Assembly (NCBI RefSeq): GCF_002195995.1
Contig: NZ_NHON01000048.1
Location: 1-48,934, forward strand
DNA from: Inquilinus limosus
Lineage (GTDB): Bacteria; Pseudomonadota; Alphaproteobacteria; DSM-16000; Inquilinaceae
DNA: 48,934 bases
Reading direction: 5' to 3'
The position numbers and the translations under genes are program-made. Below the pieces are notes generated by a model. That model had not been told where the DNA came from. It ran no database searches and was given only the letters and a program-made list of their open reading frames with translations. Of the stretch, positions 20,938 to 28,817 are shown in pieces (positions within the stretch are counted from its first letter, which is position 1; each line of letters opens with the position of its first letter).

Positions 20938-21240
20938 TCAGCGGATCGGCTGGTGGACGGTCACCAGCTTGGTGCCGTCGGGAAAGGTGGCTTCGACCTG
21001 GACGTCGTGGATCATCTCGGCGATGCCCTCCATCACCTGGTCGCGGGTCAGCACATGAGCGCCGGCCGACATCAGGTCGGCCACCGAGCGGCCGTCGCGC
21101 GCGCCTTCGGTGACGAAGTCGGAGATCAGCGCCACCGCCTCCGGATAGTTCAGCTTCACGCCGCGCTCCAGCCGCCGGCGCGCCACCATCGCGGCCATGG
21201 CGATCAAGAGCTTGTCCTTCTCCCGCGGGGTCAGGTTCAA
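20938..21240 (-). CDS. ureA: Urease gamma subunit UreA
   Basis: Smallest urease subunit, 100 residues. [20 protein letters not shown] is the family's usual N-terminus, and [19 protein letters not shown] follows. The start codon is TTG at 21240: a strong GGAGG stands seven bases ahead and the family alignment begins exactly here, so the unusual start is well supported. It may lower or tune UreA output. It lies 22 bases after ureD. Confidence 0.97.
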   Translation of the reverse strand: MNLTPREKDKLLIAMAAMVARRRLERGVKLNYPEAVALISDFVTEGARDGRSVADLMSAGAHVLTRDQVMEGIAEMIHDVQVEATFPDGTKLVTVHQPIR

Positions 21241-21262
21241 GGGGTGTCCTCCCGGTGCTTCT

Positions 21263-22141
21263 TCAACAGTGCCAGACGCGCGGCAGCGGGCGCCCGGCCC
21301 GCAGGATGCCCAGCGCCGAGATCAGGTCGCGCCGCAGCACCGCACTGTCCACGGCGGCGAAGCGGGCGACCAGCAGGCCGTTCCAGGCGCTGGCGCCGGC
21401 CAGCCCCTCCGCCCCGGCCAGCGCCGCGCACAGGGGGTCGATCAGCTCCGCCGCCTCGGGCGCGGCAAACAGCAGCGTCGCCACCGCCCGGGCGCCGCGG
21501 CCGAGGCCCGGCCGGTCCAGCGCCGCCGCCGGATCGCCATCGATCGCCAGCGCATCGGCGTAGACCAGCCTTCCGTCGCGGCGGATGCGCCAGGCGTCAC
21601 GCAGCGCGCCCTGGCGCACCGTCTCGCCCATCGCCGCCCGGCCGAACACGATCGCCTCGACGCCCAGGAAGCGCGCATCGCCGCGCAGCTCGACCTGCAG
21701 GTCACGGTCCAGCCGGGCGCGGTCGAACAGGATGGTCTCCTGCGGCAGCCATTCCGCCATGGCGCCGGGCTCGGCCATCAGCCGGGTCTCGATCCGCGCC
21801 GCATCGCCGAGCGAGCGGTAGATCCGCTCCGCCGCCTGCCCCGCCACGGTCGCCGCCGTGCCCTCGCCCCAGCGCACCCCCTGCTGCAGCCGGTCGCCGC
21901 CGGTCAGCCCACCGGCGGTGTTCAGCAGCACCGCGCCGGTAAAGGCCCCGGCCTCGCGCCGCGGGAAGCGCGCCTTGGCGCAGCCCTCCTGGAACAGGGC
22001 GGCCAGCACCGTTTCCTCCCCGCGCCGCTTGAAGCCGAGGTCGAGCCGGCCGCGGGCGCGCGCCAGCGGCACGGGCCGGGCCGTCGGCTCCGCGCGGGCC
22101 GGCGGCTCAGACCGTAAGGTGACGACGGACGCTGTCTTCAT
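21263..22141 (-). CDS. ureD: Urease accessory protein UreD
   Basis: Scaffold protein of about 292 residues that binds apo-urease and channels nickel with UreF and UreG. Landmarks: [34 protein letters not shown] followed by LTGGD, and [14 protein letters not shown] start at the ATG at 22141, which overlaps the end of urtE by 35 bases; its ribosome site is weak, so translation is probably coupled to urtE. A GTG about 24 codons further in is possible but would cut residues before the conserved RGRLDL. The overlap joins the transporter and urease halves of the operon. Confidence 0.93.
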   Translation of the reverse strand: MKTASVVTLRSEPPARAEPTARPVPLARARGRLDLGFKRRGEETVLAALFQEGCAKARFPRREAGAFTGAVLLNTAGGLTGGDRLQQGVRWGEGTAATVAGQAAERIYRSLGDAARIETRLMAEPGAMAEWLPQETILFDRARLDRDLQVELRGDARFLGVEAIVFGRAAMGETVRQGALRDAWRIRRDGRLVYADALAIDGDPAAALDRPGLGRGARAVATLLFAAPEAAELIDPLCAALAGAEGLAGASAWNGLLVARFAAVDSAVLRRDLISALGILRAGRPLPRVWHC

Positions 22142-22802
22142 CGAGCGCGGTCTTGTCCCCGTCCACCACCACCTCGCCGCGATCCAGCACGACGAGGCGC
22201 TGGCCCAGAGCATGGGCGAAATCGAAATACTGCTCGACCAGCAGGATCGCCATGGTGCCACGATCGCGCAACATGGCGATGACGCGGCCGATATCCTTGA
22301 TGATCGACGGCTGGATGCCCTCGGTCGGTTCGTCCAGGATCAGCAGGCGCGGCCGGGTCACCAGCGCCCGGCCGATCGCCAGCTGCTGCTGCTGCCCGCC
22401 CGACAGGTCGCCGCCGCGCCGGCCCAGCATCGACTTCAGCACTGGGAACAGCTCGAAGATCTCCTCCGGGATCCGCCGCTCGCGCCGGGGCAGCACGGCG
22501 AAGCCGGTCTCCAGATTCTCCTTCACCGTCAGCAGCGGGAAGATCTCGCGCCCCTGCGGCACGAAGGCGATGCCGCGCCTTGCGCGCTCCGCCGTCGGCA
22601 GCCGGGTGATGTCCTCGCCCTCCCACAGCACCTTGCCGGCCGCGACCGGCTGCTGGCCGACGATGGCGCGCAGCGTGCTAGTCTTGCCGACGCCGTTGCG
22701 GCCGAGCAGGCAGGTCACCTGCCCGGGCCCGACGCCGAGCGAGACCCGCCGCAGCGCCTGGGCCGCGCCGTAGAACAGATCGATGCCTTCGACGGCTAGC
22801 AT
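22107..22802 (-). CDS. urtE: Urea ABC transporter ATPase UrtE
   Basis: ATPase of 231 residues, LivF-like, one of the two energy subunits of the high-affinity urea importer. Walker A is GRNGVGKTS, signature LSGGQQQQLAIGRAL, Walker B LLILDEPTEGIQPS, and the UrtE-typical tail [11 protein letters not shown] is present. Start at 22802, where GGAGG lies eight bases upstream; the open frame continues into repeat 22863-22953 but the family starts at MLAVEGIDLFYG. Its end overlaps ureD. Confidence 0.96.
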   Translation of the reverse strand: MLAVEGIDLFYGAAQALRRVSLGVGPGQVTCLLGRNGVGKTSTLRAIVGQQPVAAGKVLWEGEDITRLPTAERARRGIAFVPQGREIFPLLTVKENLETGFAVLPRRERRIPEEIFELFPVLKSMLGRRGGDLSGGQQQQLAIGRALVTRPRLLILDEPTEGIQPSIIKDIGRVIAMLRDRGTMAILLVEQYFDFAHALGQRLVVLDRGEVVVDGDKTALDEDSVRRHLTV

Positions 22803-22978
22803 CGCTGATGCCTCCGCATGCCAGCAGCCCCGCTTTGTGGAGAGCGTCTCGATCCCTCCAAAACCGTCATTGCGAGCGCAGCGAAGCAATCCAGGGGCGG
22901 CTCGTACCGGCCCCTGGATTGCTTCGTCGGCTTCGCCTCCTCGCAATGACGGTGAGGGATAAACGACGGCACCATCAT
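22796..22978 (-). CDS. 60-residue linking frame over the repeat between urtD and urtE
   Basis: The ATG at 22978 comes directly after the urtD stop with no spacer, and the stop at 22796 overlaps the urtE start by seven bases. The middle is repeat-coded (HCEEAKPTKQSRG, DCFAALAMT). No family is known to me and there is no clear ribosome site apart from read-on from urtD. It may be a chance frame, but its exact fit between the genes, like that of 18689-18883, makes translational coupling worth testing. Confidence 0.3.
   Translation of the reverse strand: MMVPSFIPHRHCEEAKPTKQSRGRYEPPLDCFAALAMTVLEGSRRSPQSGAAGMRRHQRC
22863..22953. repeat. Palindromic repeat family C between urtD and urtE
   Basis: A 91-base palindrome: ACCGTCATTGCGA and TCGCAATGACGGT are perfect inverted ends, with inner GAAGCAATCCAGGGGC/GCCCCTGGATTGCTTC arms around a short core. 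This HCEERSDEAIQ-encoding type is widespread in proteobacteria. It occupies most of the gap between urtD and urtE and is crossed by an open frame that links the two genes. Confidence 0.88.
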
Positions 22979-23731
22979 CTAACGCCCCAGATAGACGTCG
23001 ATGACGCGCGGGTCGGCGCTGACGGCGTCGAGCGGCCCTTCGGCCAGCACCGAGCCCTCATGCAGCACCGTCACCTTGACGTCGAGGGCGCGGACGAAAT
23101 GCATGTCGTGCTCCACCACCACGACGGAGCGGGTCTTGTTGATCTCGCGCAGCAGGATCGCCGTCTCCTCGGTCTCGGCGTCGGTCATGCCGGCCACCGG
23201 CTCGTCCACCAGCAAGAGCGCCGGCTCCTGCGCCAGCAGCATGCCGATCTCCAGCCACTGCTTCTGGCCGTGCGACAGCGCCCCGGCCAGCCGGTCCCGG
23301 TGGGCCGTCAGCTTGGTGGTCTCCAGGATCTCGTCGATCCGCTCCGCCATGTCGGGCCGTGGGCGGCCGAACAGCAGGTTGGTCGGCGATCGCGGGCCGG
23401 CCAGGGCGAGGAGGAGGTTGTCCCCGACCGTGTGGCTGTCGAACACCGTCGGCTTCTGGAACTTTCGTCCGATGCCGAGGCCCGCGATCGCCGTCTCGTC
23501 CAGCCGGGTCAGGTCGTGGCTGCCGCGGAACAGCGCCTCGCCCTGGTCCGGCCGTGTCTTGCCGGTGATGACATCCATCATCGTGGTCTTGCCGGCCCCG
23601 TTCGGGCCGATGATCGCCCGCATCTCGCCCGGCTCGATCACCAGCGACAGGGCGTTGAGCGCCCGGAAGCCGCTGAAGGTGACGGTGACGCCGTCGAGAT
23701 ACAGCAGCGCCTGGGTGGCGGCTTCCGTCAT
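22979..23731 (-). CDS. urtD: Urea ABC transporter ATPase UrtD
   Basis: LivG-like ATPase of 250 residues for urea import. Walker A GPNGAGKTT, the UrtD-typical GRKFQKPTVF, the signature LSHGQKQWLEIGMLL (LSHGQ instead of LSGGQ, normal in UrtD), Walker B LLLVDEPVAGM and the switch histidine in VVVEHDMHFVR are all present. The start at 23731 overlaps the urtC stop by ATGA. It ends at the C-terminal IDVYLGR typical of LivG-type proteins. Confidence 0.96.
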   Translation of the reverse strand: MTEAATQALLYLDGVTVTFSGFRALNALSLVIEPGEMRAIIGPNGAGKTTMMDVITGKTRPDQGEALFRGSHDLTRLDETAIAGLGIGRKFQKPTVFDSHTVGDNLLLALAGPRSPTNLLFGRPRPDMAERIDEILETTKLTAHRDRLAGALSHGQKQWLEIGMLLAQEPALLLVDEPVAGMTDAETEETAILLREINKTRSVVVVEHDMHFVRALDVKVTVLHEGSVLAEGPLDAVSADPRVIDVYLGR

Positions 23732-24864
23732 CGCGGCGCCTCCGTCGCGACGTCTGTCACGCGGCGGCCCGGCCGCTCCCGCCAGGACCGCCAGGCCGCC
23801 TGCGCCGCGCCGACGATGCCCTTGGGCAGCACCAGCGTCACCAGGATGAACAGCCCGCCCAGGGCGAACAGCCAGAATTCCGGCAGCAGGTTGGTGAAGA
23901 CGGTCTTGCCGAGATTGACCGAGACCGCGCCGATGATCGGCCCGACCAGCGTGCCGCGGCCGCCGACCGCGACCCAGATCACCGCCTCGATGGAATTGGC
24001 CGGGGCGAACTCGCCCGGGTTGATGATGCCGACCTGCGGCACGTAGAGCGCGCCGGCCACCCCGGCCATCATCGCCGACAGGGTGAACACCACCAGCTTG
24101 TAGGATTCGACCCGGTAGCCGAGGAAGCGGGTGCGGCTTTCGGCGTCGCGGATCGCCACCAGCACCTTGCCGAAGCGCGACCGGGTGATGGCCCGGCACA
24201 TCAGGAAGGCGGCGGCCAGCGCCACGGCGCTGGCCAGGAACAGCCCGGCCCGGGTCGCATCCGCCTGCAGGCTGAAGCCGAGCAGGTCCTTGAAATCGGT
24301 CAGGCCGTTGTTGCCGCCGAAGCCCATGTCGTTGCGGAAGAAGGCCAGCAGCAGGGCATAGGTCATCGCCTGAGTGATGATCGACAGATAGACGCCGGAG
24401 ACCCGGCTGCGGAAGGCGAACCAGCCGAAGACGAAGGCCAGGGTTCCGGGCACCAGCAGCACCATCAGCGCCGCGAACCAGAACTGGTCGAAGCCGAGCC
24501 AGTACCAGGGCAGCTCCGGCCAGTTCAGGAACACCATGAAGTCCGGCAACACCGGGTTGCCGTAGACGCCTCGCGGGCCGATCTGGCGCATCAGATACAT
24601 GCCCATGGCGTAGCCGCCGAGGGCGAAGAAGGCGCCATGGCCGAGGCTGAGGATGCCGACATAGCCCCAGACCAGGTCGATCGCCAGCGCCAGCAGCGCG
24701 TAGCACAGATACTTGCCCATCAGGCTGACGGCGTAGCCGGGCACGTAGAGGGGCGACTCCGGCGGCAGCGCCAGGTTGGCCAGCAGCACCAGCACGGCCA
24801 CGGCGACGAGACCGAGGGCGAAGGCCGGCCCGCCGGAAGAGCGGAGGAGGCGGGCCGTGATCAT
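23728..24864 (-). CDS. urtC: Urea ABC transporter permease UrtC
   Basis: LivM-like inner-membrane permease, 378 residues. About ten hydrophobic segments; the UrtC-typical GKYLCYALLALAIDLVWGY and LSLGHGAFFALGGYAMGMYL are near the N-terminus, and the later EAVIWVAVGGRGTLVGP marks the conserved coupling region. It overlaps urtD and urtB by ATGA at both ends and pairs with UrtB in the membrane. Confidence 0.96.
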   Translation of the reverse strand: MITARLLRSSGGPAFALGLVAVAVLVLLANLALPPESPLYVPGYAVSLMGKYLCYALLALAIDLVWGYVGILSLGHGAFFALGGYAMGMYLMRQIGPRGVYGNPVLPDFMVFLNWPELPWYWLGFDQFWFAALMVLLVPGTLAFVFGWFAFRSRVSGVYLSIITQAMTYALLLAFFRNDMGFGGNNGLTDFKDLLGFSLQADATRAGLFLASAVALAAAFLMCRAITRSRFGKVLVAIRDAESRTRFLGYRVESYKLVVFTLSAMMAGVAGALYVPQVGIINPGEFAPANSIEAVIWVAVGGRGTLVGPIIGAVSVNLGKTVFTNLLPEFWLFALGGLFILVTLVLPKGIVGAAQAAWRSWRERPGRRVTDVATEAPR

Positions 24865-26666
24865 GATTCCACCGCCCGTCCCTTGAGCGGGAACAGCCCG
24901 CGCGGCTTGCGCTGGATGAACAGGATGATCCCGACCAGGATCGCGATCTTGCCCAAGACCGCGCCGGCCCAGGGTTCAAGCAGCTTGTTGGCGACGCCGA
25001 GCGACAGCGCGCCGACCAGCGTGCCCCACAGGTTGCCGACACCGCCGAACACCACGACCATGAAGCTGTCGATGATGTAGCCCTGGCCGAGATTGGGGCT
25101 GACATTGTCGATCTGGCTGAGCGCCACCCCCGCGATGCCGGCGACGCCCGAGCCGATGCCGAAGGTCAGCATGTCGACCCGGCCGGTGCGGATGCCCATC
25201 GCCGCCGCCATCCGCCGGTTCTGCGTCACCGCCCGCATCTGCAGGCCCAGCGCGGTGTAGCGCAGCACCAGCATCAGCGCGGCGAAGACCAGGAGGGCGA
25301 AGACGATGATCCAGAGCCGGTTCCAGGTCAGGGTCAGGCCGCCCAGGTCGAAGGCGCCGGACATCCAGGCCGGGTTGCCGACCTCGCGATTCGACGGGCC
25401 GAAGATCGTCCGCACCGCCTGCTGCAGGATCAGCGACAGGCCGAAGGTGGCCAAGAGCGTCTCCAGCGGACGGCCGTAGAGGAAGCGGATGATGCCGCGC
25501 TCGATCGCCACGCCGGCCAGGGCCGCGACCAGGAAGGCCAGCGGCAGAGCGACCGCGAGGGAATAGTCGAACAGGTTCGGCGCCCAGTTGCGAAACGCCT
25601 CCTGCACCAGGAAGGTGGTGTAGGCGCCGAGCATGACGATCTCGCCATGCGCCATGTTGATCACGCCCATCACGCCGAAGGTGATGGCCAGGCCGATGGC
25701 GGCGATCAGCAGCACCGAGCCGAGGCTGAGCCCGTAATACAGGCTCTGCACCGCGTTCCAGATCGCCAGCCGCGTGTCGATCCGGCCGATCGCCGCTTCG
25801 GCCGCGGCGGCGACGGCAGGGGACGGGCTCGGGATGCCGGAGAGGAGCGCCCTGGCCTCCTGGTCGCCGCGGGCGGCGAGGGTGTCGATCGCCGGCAGCA
25901 GCGCGTCGTCGGCACCGCCCTTGGTCAGGAGAATTGCGGCGCGGGCCTCTGCGAAGGCTCGGCTCACCGCCGGATCGGTCTCGCGCGCCAGCGCCGCCTC
26001 CAGGGCGGGCAGCGCCTTGTCGTCGCGCGACTTGAACACTGCGGCCGCGGCGTCGAGCCGCTTGGCCGGGTCGGGCGCCAGCAGGGTCAGCGACCCCATC
26101 GCCGCGTCGATCGCCCGCCGCACCCGGTTGTTGACCCGCACCGGCTTGGCGCCGGCCGGGGCTTCGGCGAGGGCGGCGCCGGTGGCGGCATCGACGAAAC
26201 CACCGGCCTCGGTCTTGATCGCGACCGCGCCGGGCGCGACGAGCAGCCGGCCGCCGGCCAGCGCCTCCAGCACCACCGGCGCCTGCGCATCACCAGAAGC
26301 GGCCACACCGTCCACCCCGGCGGCGATGTCGTCGTAGTTGGTCGACGCGAACCGCGCCAGCACCTCCGCCGGAATCTCGGCCTGGGCGGAGAGCGGGAGG
26401 AATAGGAGCAGAACGGTCAGAGCCGTGAGAGCAAATAGAGTCCCCCCTCCCCTCGCGGGAGGGGGGTAGGGGGAGGGGGTTGCCGCAGCAGGAACAAACG
26501 CCGCTCGTCGCGCCCCAAAGAGGCCTTGGCGGACAAGCCTGCACATTCCGACAAAGATCTGCTCTGGCGGCACGAGCCCCCTCCCCCTACCCCCCTCCCG
26601 CAAGGGGAGGGGGGACTTGTTTGTGTTGTCTGCCCTGTGTTTTGCGGCCATTCGAAACCAGTTCAT
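24861..26666 (-). CDS. urtB: Urea ABC transporter permease UrtB with a repeat-coded N-terminal insert
   Basis: LivH-like permease of about 601 residues. After the signal-type hydrophobic stretch ending PLSAQA comes a periplasmic helical domain of about 200 residues typical of UrtB (FASTNYDDIAAGVD onward). The membrane part follows, with FGVMGVINMAHGEIVMLGAY and GLSLILQQAVRTIFGPSNREV. The unusual part is the N-terminus: 17 residues (MNWFRMAAKHRADNTNK), then a 59-codon repeat 26440-26616, and only then the expected signal segment. No ATG, GTG or TTG in frame is seen between repeat and signal segment, so translation probably runs through the repeat. ATG 26666 has no strong ribosome site; a GTG one codon earlier is possible. 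Confidence 0.9.
   Translation of the reverse strand: MNWFRMAAKHRADNTNKSPLPLREGGRGRGLVPPEQIFVGMCRLVRQGLFGARRAAFVPAAATPSPYPPPARGGGTLFALTALTVLLLFLPLSAQAEIPAEVLARFASTNYDDIAAGVDGVAASGDAQAPVVLEALAGGRLLVAPGAVAIKTEAGGFVDAATGAALAEAPAGAKPVRVNNRVRRAIDAAMGSLTLLAPDPAKRLDAAAAVFKSRDDKALPALEAALARETDPAVSRAFAEARAAILLTKGGADDALLPAIDTLAARGDQEARALLSGIPSPSPAVAAAAEAAIGRIDTRLAIWNAVQSLYYGLSLGSVLLIAAIGLAITFGVMGVINMAHGEIVMLGAYTTFLVQEAFRNWAPNLFDYSLAVALPLAFLVAALAGVAIERGIIRFLYGRPLETLLATFGLSLILQQAVRTIFGPSNREVGNPAWMSGAFDLGGLTLTWNRLWIIVFALLVFAALMLVLRYTALGLQMRAVTQNRRMAAAMGIRTGRVDMLTFGIGSGVAGIAGVALSQIDNVSPNLGQGYIIDSFMVVVFGGVGNLWGTLVGALSLGVANKLLEPWAGAVLGKIAILVGIILFIQRKPRGLFPLKGRAVES
26440..26616. repeat. Palindromic repeat family A, copy 2, inside urtB
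   Basis: Inverted arms of about 40 bases (GTCCCCCCTCCCC..., ...GGGGAGGGGGGAC) around a core that differs from copy 1 (7-174). Length is 177 bases, again a multiple of three. In both copies the element's first G is the third base of a codon, and both encode SPLPLREGGRGRG and PSPYPPPARGGGT at the ends. It separates the first 17 codons of urtB from its signal segment. Confidence 0.88.
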
Positions 26667-26684
26667 CACCAGCTTGCGGTCAAA

Positions 26685-26713
26685 GGCCGGGAGGCGACGG
26701 TCGCCTCCCGGCC
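26685..26713 (-). terminator. Perfect 13-bp hairpin between urtA and urtB
   Basis: GGCCGGGAGGCGA and TCGCCTCCCGGCC pair without mismatch around a three-base loop, followed on the transcribed strand by TTTG. It starts eight bases after the urtA stop. The position and strength suggest a partial terminator or 3' protecting hairpin that leaves the binding protein UrtA in excess over the membrane parts, common for ABC importers. Confidence 0.7.
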
Positions 26714-26720
26714 GCTCAGG

Positions 26721-28013
26721 CTAGGACCCCGACCCGCCGCACTTGCCGGTCTTGACGTTGAAGTTCCCGCAGGCCAGCGGCTTGCGCCAATCCGAGATCA
26801 GGTCCTTCGAGCCTTCGAGATAGTCGGACCACTCGTCGCCCACGACCTCGGGGGTTTCCGACACCGTCTGGATCTGGCCGTCGGCCTGGATCTCGCCGAT
26901 CAGCACCGGCTTGGTGATGTGATGGTTCGGCATCATCGTGGCATAGCCGCCGGTCAGGTTCGGCACGGTGACGCCGACCATGGCGTCGATCACCTTGTCG
27001 GGGTCGGTGGTGCCCGCCTTCTCCACCGCCTTCACCCACATGTTGAAGCCGATGTAATGCGCCTCCATCGGGTCATTGGTGGTGCGCTTGTCGTTCTTGA
27101 TGAAGGCGTGCCACTTGGCGATGAAATCCTTGTTCTCCGGCGTGTCGACGCTCTCGAAATAGTTCCAGGCGGCGAGGTGGCCGACCAGCGGCGCGGTGTC
27201 GATGCCGGCCAGCTCTTCCTCCCCGACCGAGAAGGCCACGACCGGGATGTCGGTCGCCTTGATGCCCTGGTTCGCCAGCTCCTTGTAGAACGGCACGTTG
27301 GCGTCGCCGTTGATGGTCGAGACCACGGCGGTCTTCTTGCCGGCCGACCCGAAGCTCTTGATCTTGCCGACCTCGGTCTGCCAGTCGGAGAAGCCGAACG
27401 GCGTGTAGTTGACGCTGATGTCCTCGGGCGCCACGCCCTTGGCCTTGAGATAGGCCTCGAGGATCTTGTTGGTGGTGCGCGGATAGACGTAGTCGGTGCC
27501 TTCCAGCACCCAGCGCTGCACCCCTTCCTCATTCATCAGGTAGTCGACCGCCGGGATCGCCTGCTGGTTCGGCGCGGCGCCGGTGTAGAAGATGTTGCGC
27601 GAGCTCTCCTCGCCCTCGTACTGCACCGGGTAGAACAGGAGGCCGTCGAGCTCCTCGAACACCGGCAGCACCGATTTGCGCGACACCGAGGTCCAGCAGC
27701 CGAAGGTGGCCGCGACCTTGTCGACCGAGATCAGCTGCCGCGCCTTCTCGGCGAAGAGCGGCCAGTCGGAGGCCGGGTCGACCACCACCGCCTCCAGCTT
27801 CTTGCCGAGCAGACCGCCCTTCTTGTTCTGCTCGTCGATCAGCATCAGCATGACGTCCTTCAGCGTGGTCTCGCTGATCGCCATGGTGCCGGACAGGGAA
27901 TGCAGGATGCCGACCTTGATGGTGTCCTCGGCCCGGGCGGCGGTCGACACCGCCAGCCCCATGGACACCGCCAGCGCGGCGCCGATCACCCAATGCTTCT
28001 GCGACAATGCCAT
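26721..28013 (-). CDS. urtA: Urea-binding periplasmic protein UrtA
   Basis: Secreted substrate-binding protein of the urea importer, 430 residues. Signal peptide: MALSQKHW, hydrophobic core and STAARAED. The mature protein starts TIKVGILHSLSGTMAISE, the UrtA hallmark, with GCWTSVSRKSVLPVFEE and FYPVQYEGEESSRNIFYTGA following. The open frame extends further upstream, but GGGGG six bases ahead of the ATG at 28013 and the signal peptide fix the start. It is the first gene of the 12-gene urt-ure operon; a strong hairpin follows it. Confidence 0.97.
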   Translation of the reverse strand: MALSQKHWVIGAALAVSMGLAVSTAARAEDTIKVGILHSLSGTMAISETTLKDVMLMLIDEQNKKGGLLGKKLEAVVVDPASDWPLFAEKARQLISVDKVAATFGCWTSVSRKSVLPVFEELDGLLFYPVQYEGEESSRNIFYTGAAPNQQAIPAVDYLMNEEGVQRWVLEGTDYVYPRTTNKILEAYLKAKGVAPEDISVNYTPFGFSDWQTEVGKIKSFGSAGKKTAVVSTINGDANVPFYKELANQGIKATDIPVVAFSVGEEELAGIDTAPLVGHLAAWNYFESVDTPENKDFIAKWHAFIKNDKRTTNDPMEAHYIGFNMWVKAVEKAGTTDPDKVIDAMVGVTVPNLTGGYATMMPNHHITKPVLIGEIQADGQIQTVSETPEVVGDEWSDYLEGSKDLISDWRKPLACGNFNVKTGKCGGSGS

Positions 28014-28419
28014 CGTGAACCCCCGGATCGCGCTTGATTGCGTTCGCCTTGCGATCCGCAAAGATGCAAGTTCCAGGCCAGTCGCGGAATTCCGCCAAGA
28101 GTCCCTGCTCAAACGGTCGGCAGCCTTTGCCCCTGCCTATTCTCCAGGCAATGGCTCCAGACACACCGGGCTCGGCCGGCGCTCTTCGCCTTCTGCAAGG
28201 CCCGGGCCGTCACAAGAGCCGGATACAGACGGGCGAACCGTCTCGTCGGCACGCCGACGTGGGGGCGAGATGATCAAGGATTGAGCAAGCCCGGCCCTGC
28301 GGCGCCGGGCACAGGCGAGAGGGCTCGTGTTCGAAAGGCTGGATCCCTGTGGCGCCGGCAGGCCTGTGTCACCTTCTCGGTTTGTGGCCGCATCTTCTGC
28401 CGGATCAGCTGGCGCCTTC
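28014..28419. other. Intergenic leader of the urt operon, no gene seen
   Basis: This 406-base part of the divergent region between urtA and the polyphenol oxidase gene has the normal GC-rich base composition. The frames in it have no ribosome site or family resemblance. It should hold the urt promoter. Confidence 0.5.
28194..28209 (-). promoter_or_regulatory. Weak candidate sigma-54 promoter for urtA
   Basis: On the minus strand CGGCCCGGGCCTTGCA keeps the GG-N10-GC spacing and the TTGCA half of the sigma-54 consensus, but the -24 half is poor. It lies about 180 bases ahead of urtA. Nitrogen control through NtrC would be usual for urea uptake genes. No clear NtrC sites were found by eye. Confidence 0.25.
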
Positions 28420-28516
28420 CAGTATTAAACTTAAAAATTTGCCGAAATTTGAATCTATATTCTCGGAAATTTATCTCACTCAATAATAATTGCAATCCAG
28501 ATCCATCATAAGAATA

Positions 28517-28670
28517 ATGTCTCTCGCAAACATTGAGACATCAGCTTTCATTGCGTCATCGCAATTGATAAAATTATAATTATCCTACAATCCATAATTT
28601 CTCAATATCATTAAGATGAGATCAAATATAAGTTCATCCGAATCAGAAACAGATCAATTCAGCATTGATC
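28517..28670. repeat. Three perfect inverted repeats in the AT-rich island
   Basis: ATGTCTC-N11-GAGACAT (28517-28541), TTGCG-TCAT-CGCAA (28551-28564) and GATCAAT-TCAGC-ATTGATC (28652-28670). Three such sites within 155 bases upstream of a regulated-looking operon could be regulator binding sites; the two short-spaced ones could also form RNA hairpins. Some chance inverted repeats are expected in AT-rich DNA. Confidence 0.45.
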
Positions 28671-28702
28671 ACCATCAATATGATAACAACCTATAAATTG
28701 AT

Positions 28703-28730
28703 TTATCATACCAAATCCAAACCCTATAAC
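28703..28730 (+). promoter_or_regulatory. Candidate promoter of the polyphenol oxidase operon
   Basis: TTATCA (28703-28708), 16-base spacer, TATAAC (28725-28730). Transcription would start near 28737 and give a leader of about 80 bases before the ATG at 28818, which has AGGAGAG upstream. Read by eye only. Confidence 0.35.
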
Positions 28731-28817
28731 TGAGAAACACCTTCCACCTTCATCCTTACCGGAACCAATACAGATCCGGACGATCTGTTTCAGTCGCTGA
28801 TTTCAGGAGAGATCATC

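Larger units (their letters stand above)
28420..28745. other. AT-rich island upstream of the polyphenol oxidase operon
   Basis: About 325 bases of strongly AT-rich sequence in an otherwise very GC-rich window: by hand count 28441-28500 has 19 and 28561-28620 has 14 G or C in 60. No gene is recognised in it. It holds several perfect inverted repeats and the likely promoter of the polyphenol oxidase gene. Such islands are typical targets of nucleoid proteins (MucR, Ros or H-NS-like) or remnants of foreign DNA. Confidence 0.75.

Noticed and set aside
28274-28511. Small open frames on both strands upstream of the AT-rich island
   Set aside because: They have no ribosome site, no family resemblance, and lie where promoters are expected.
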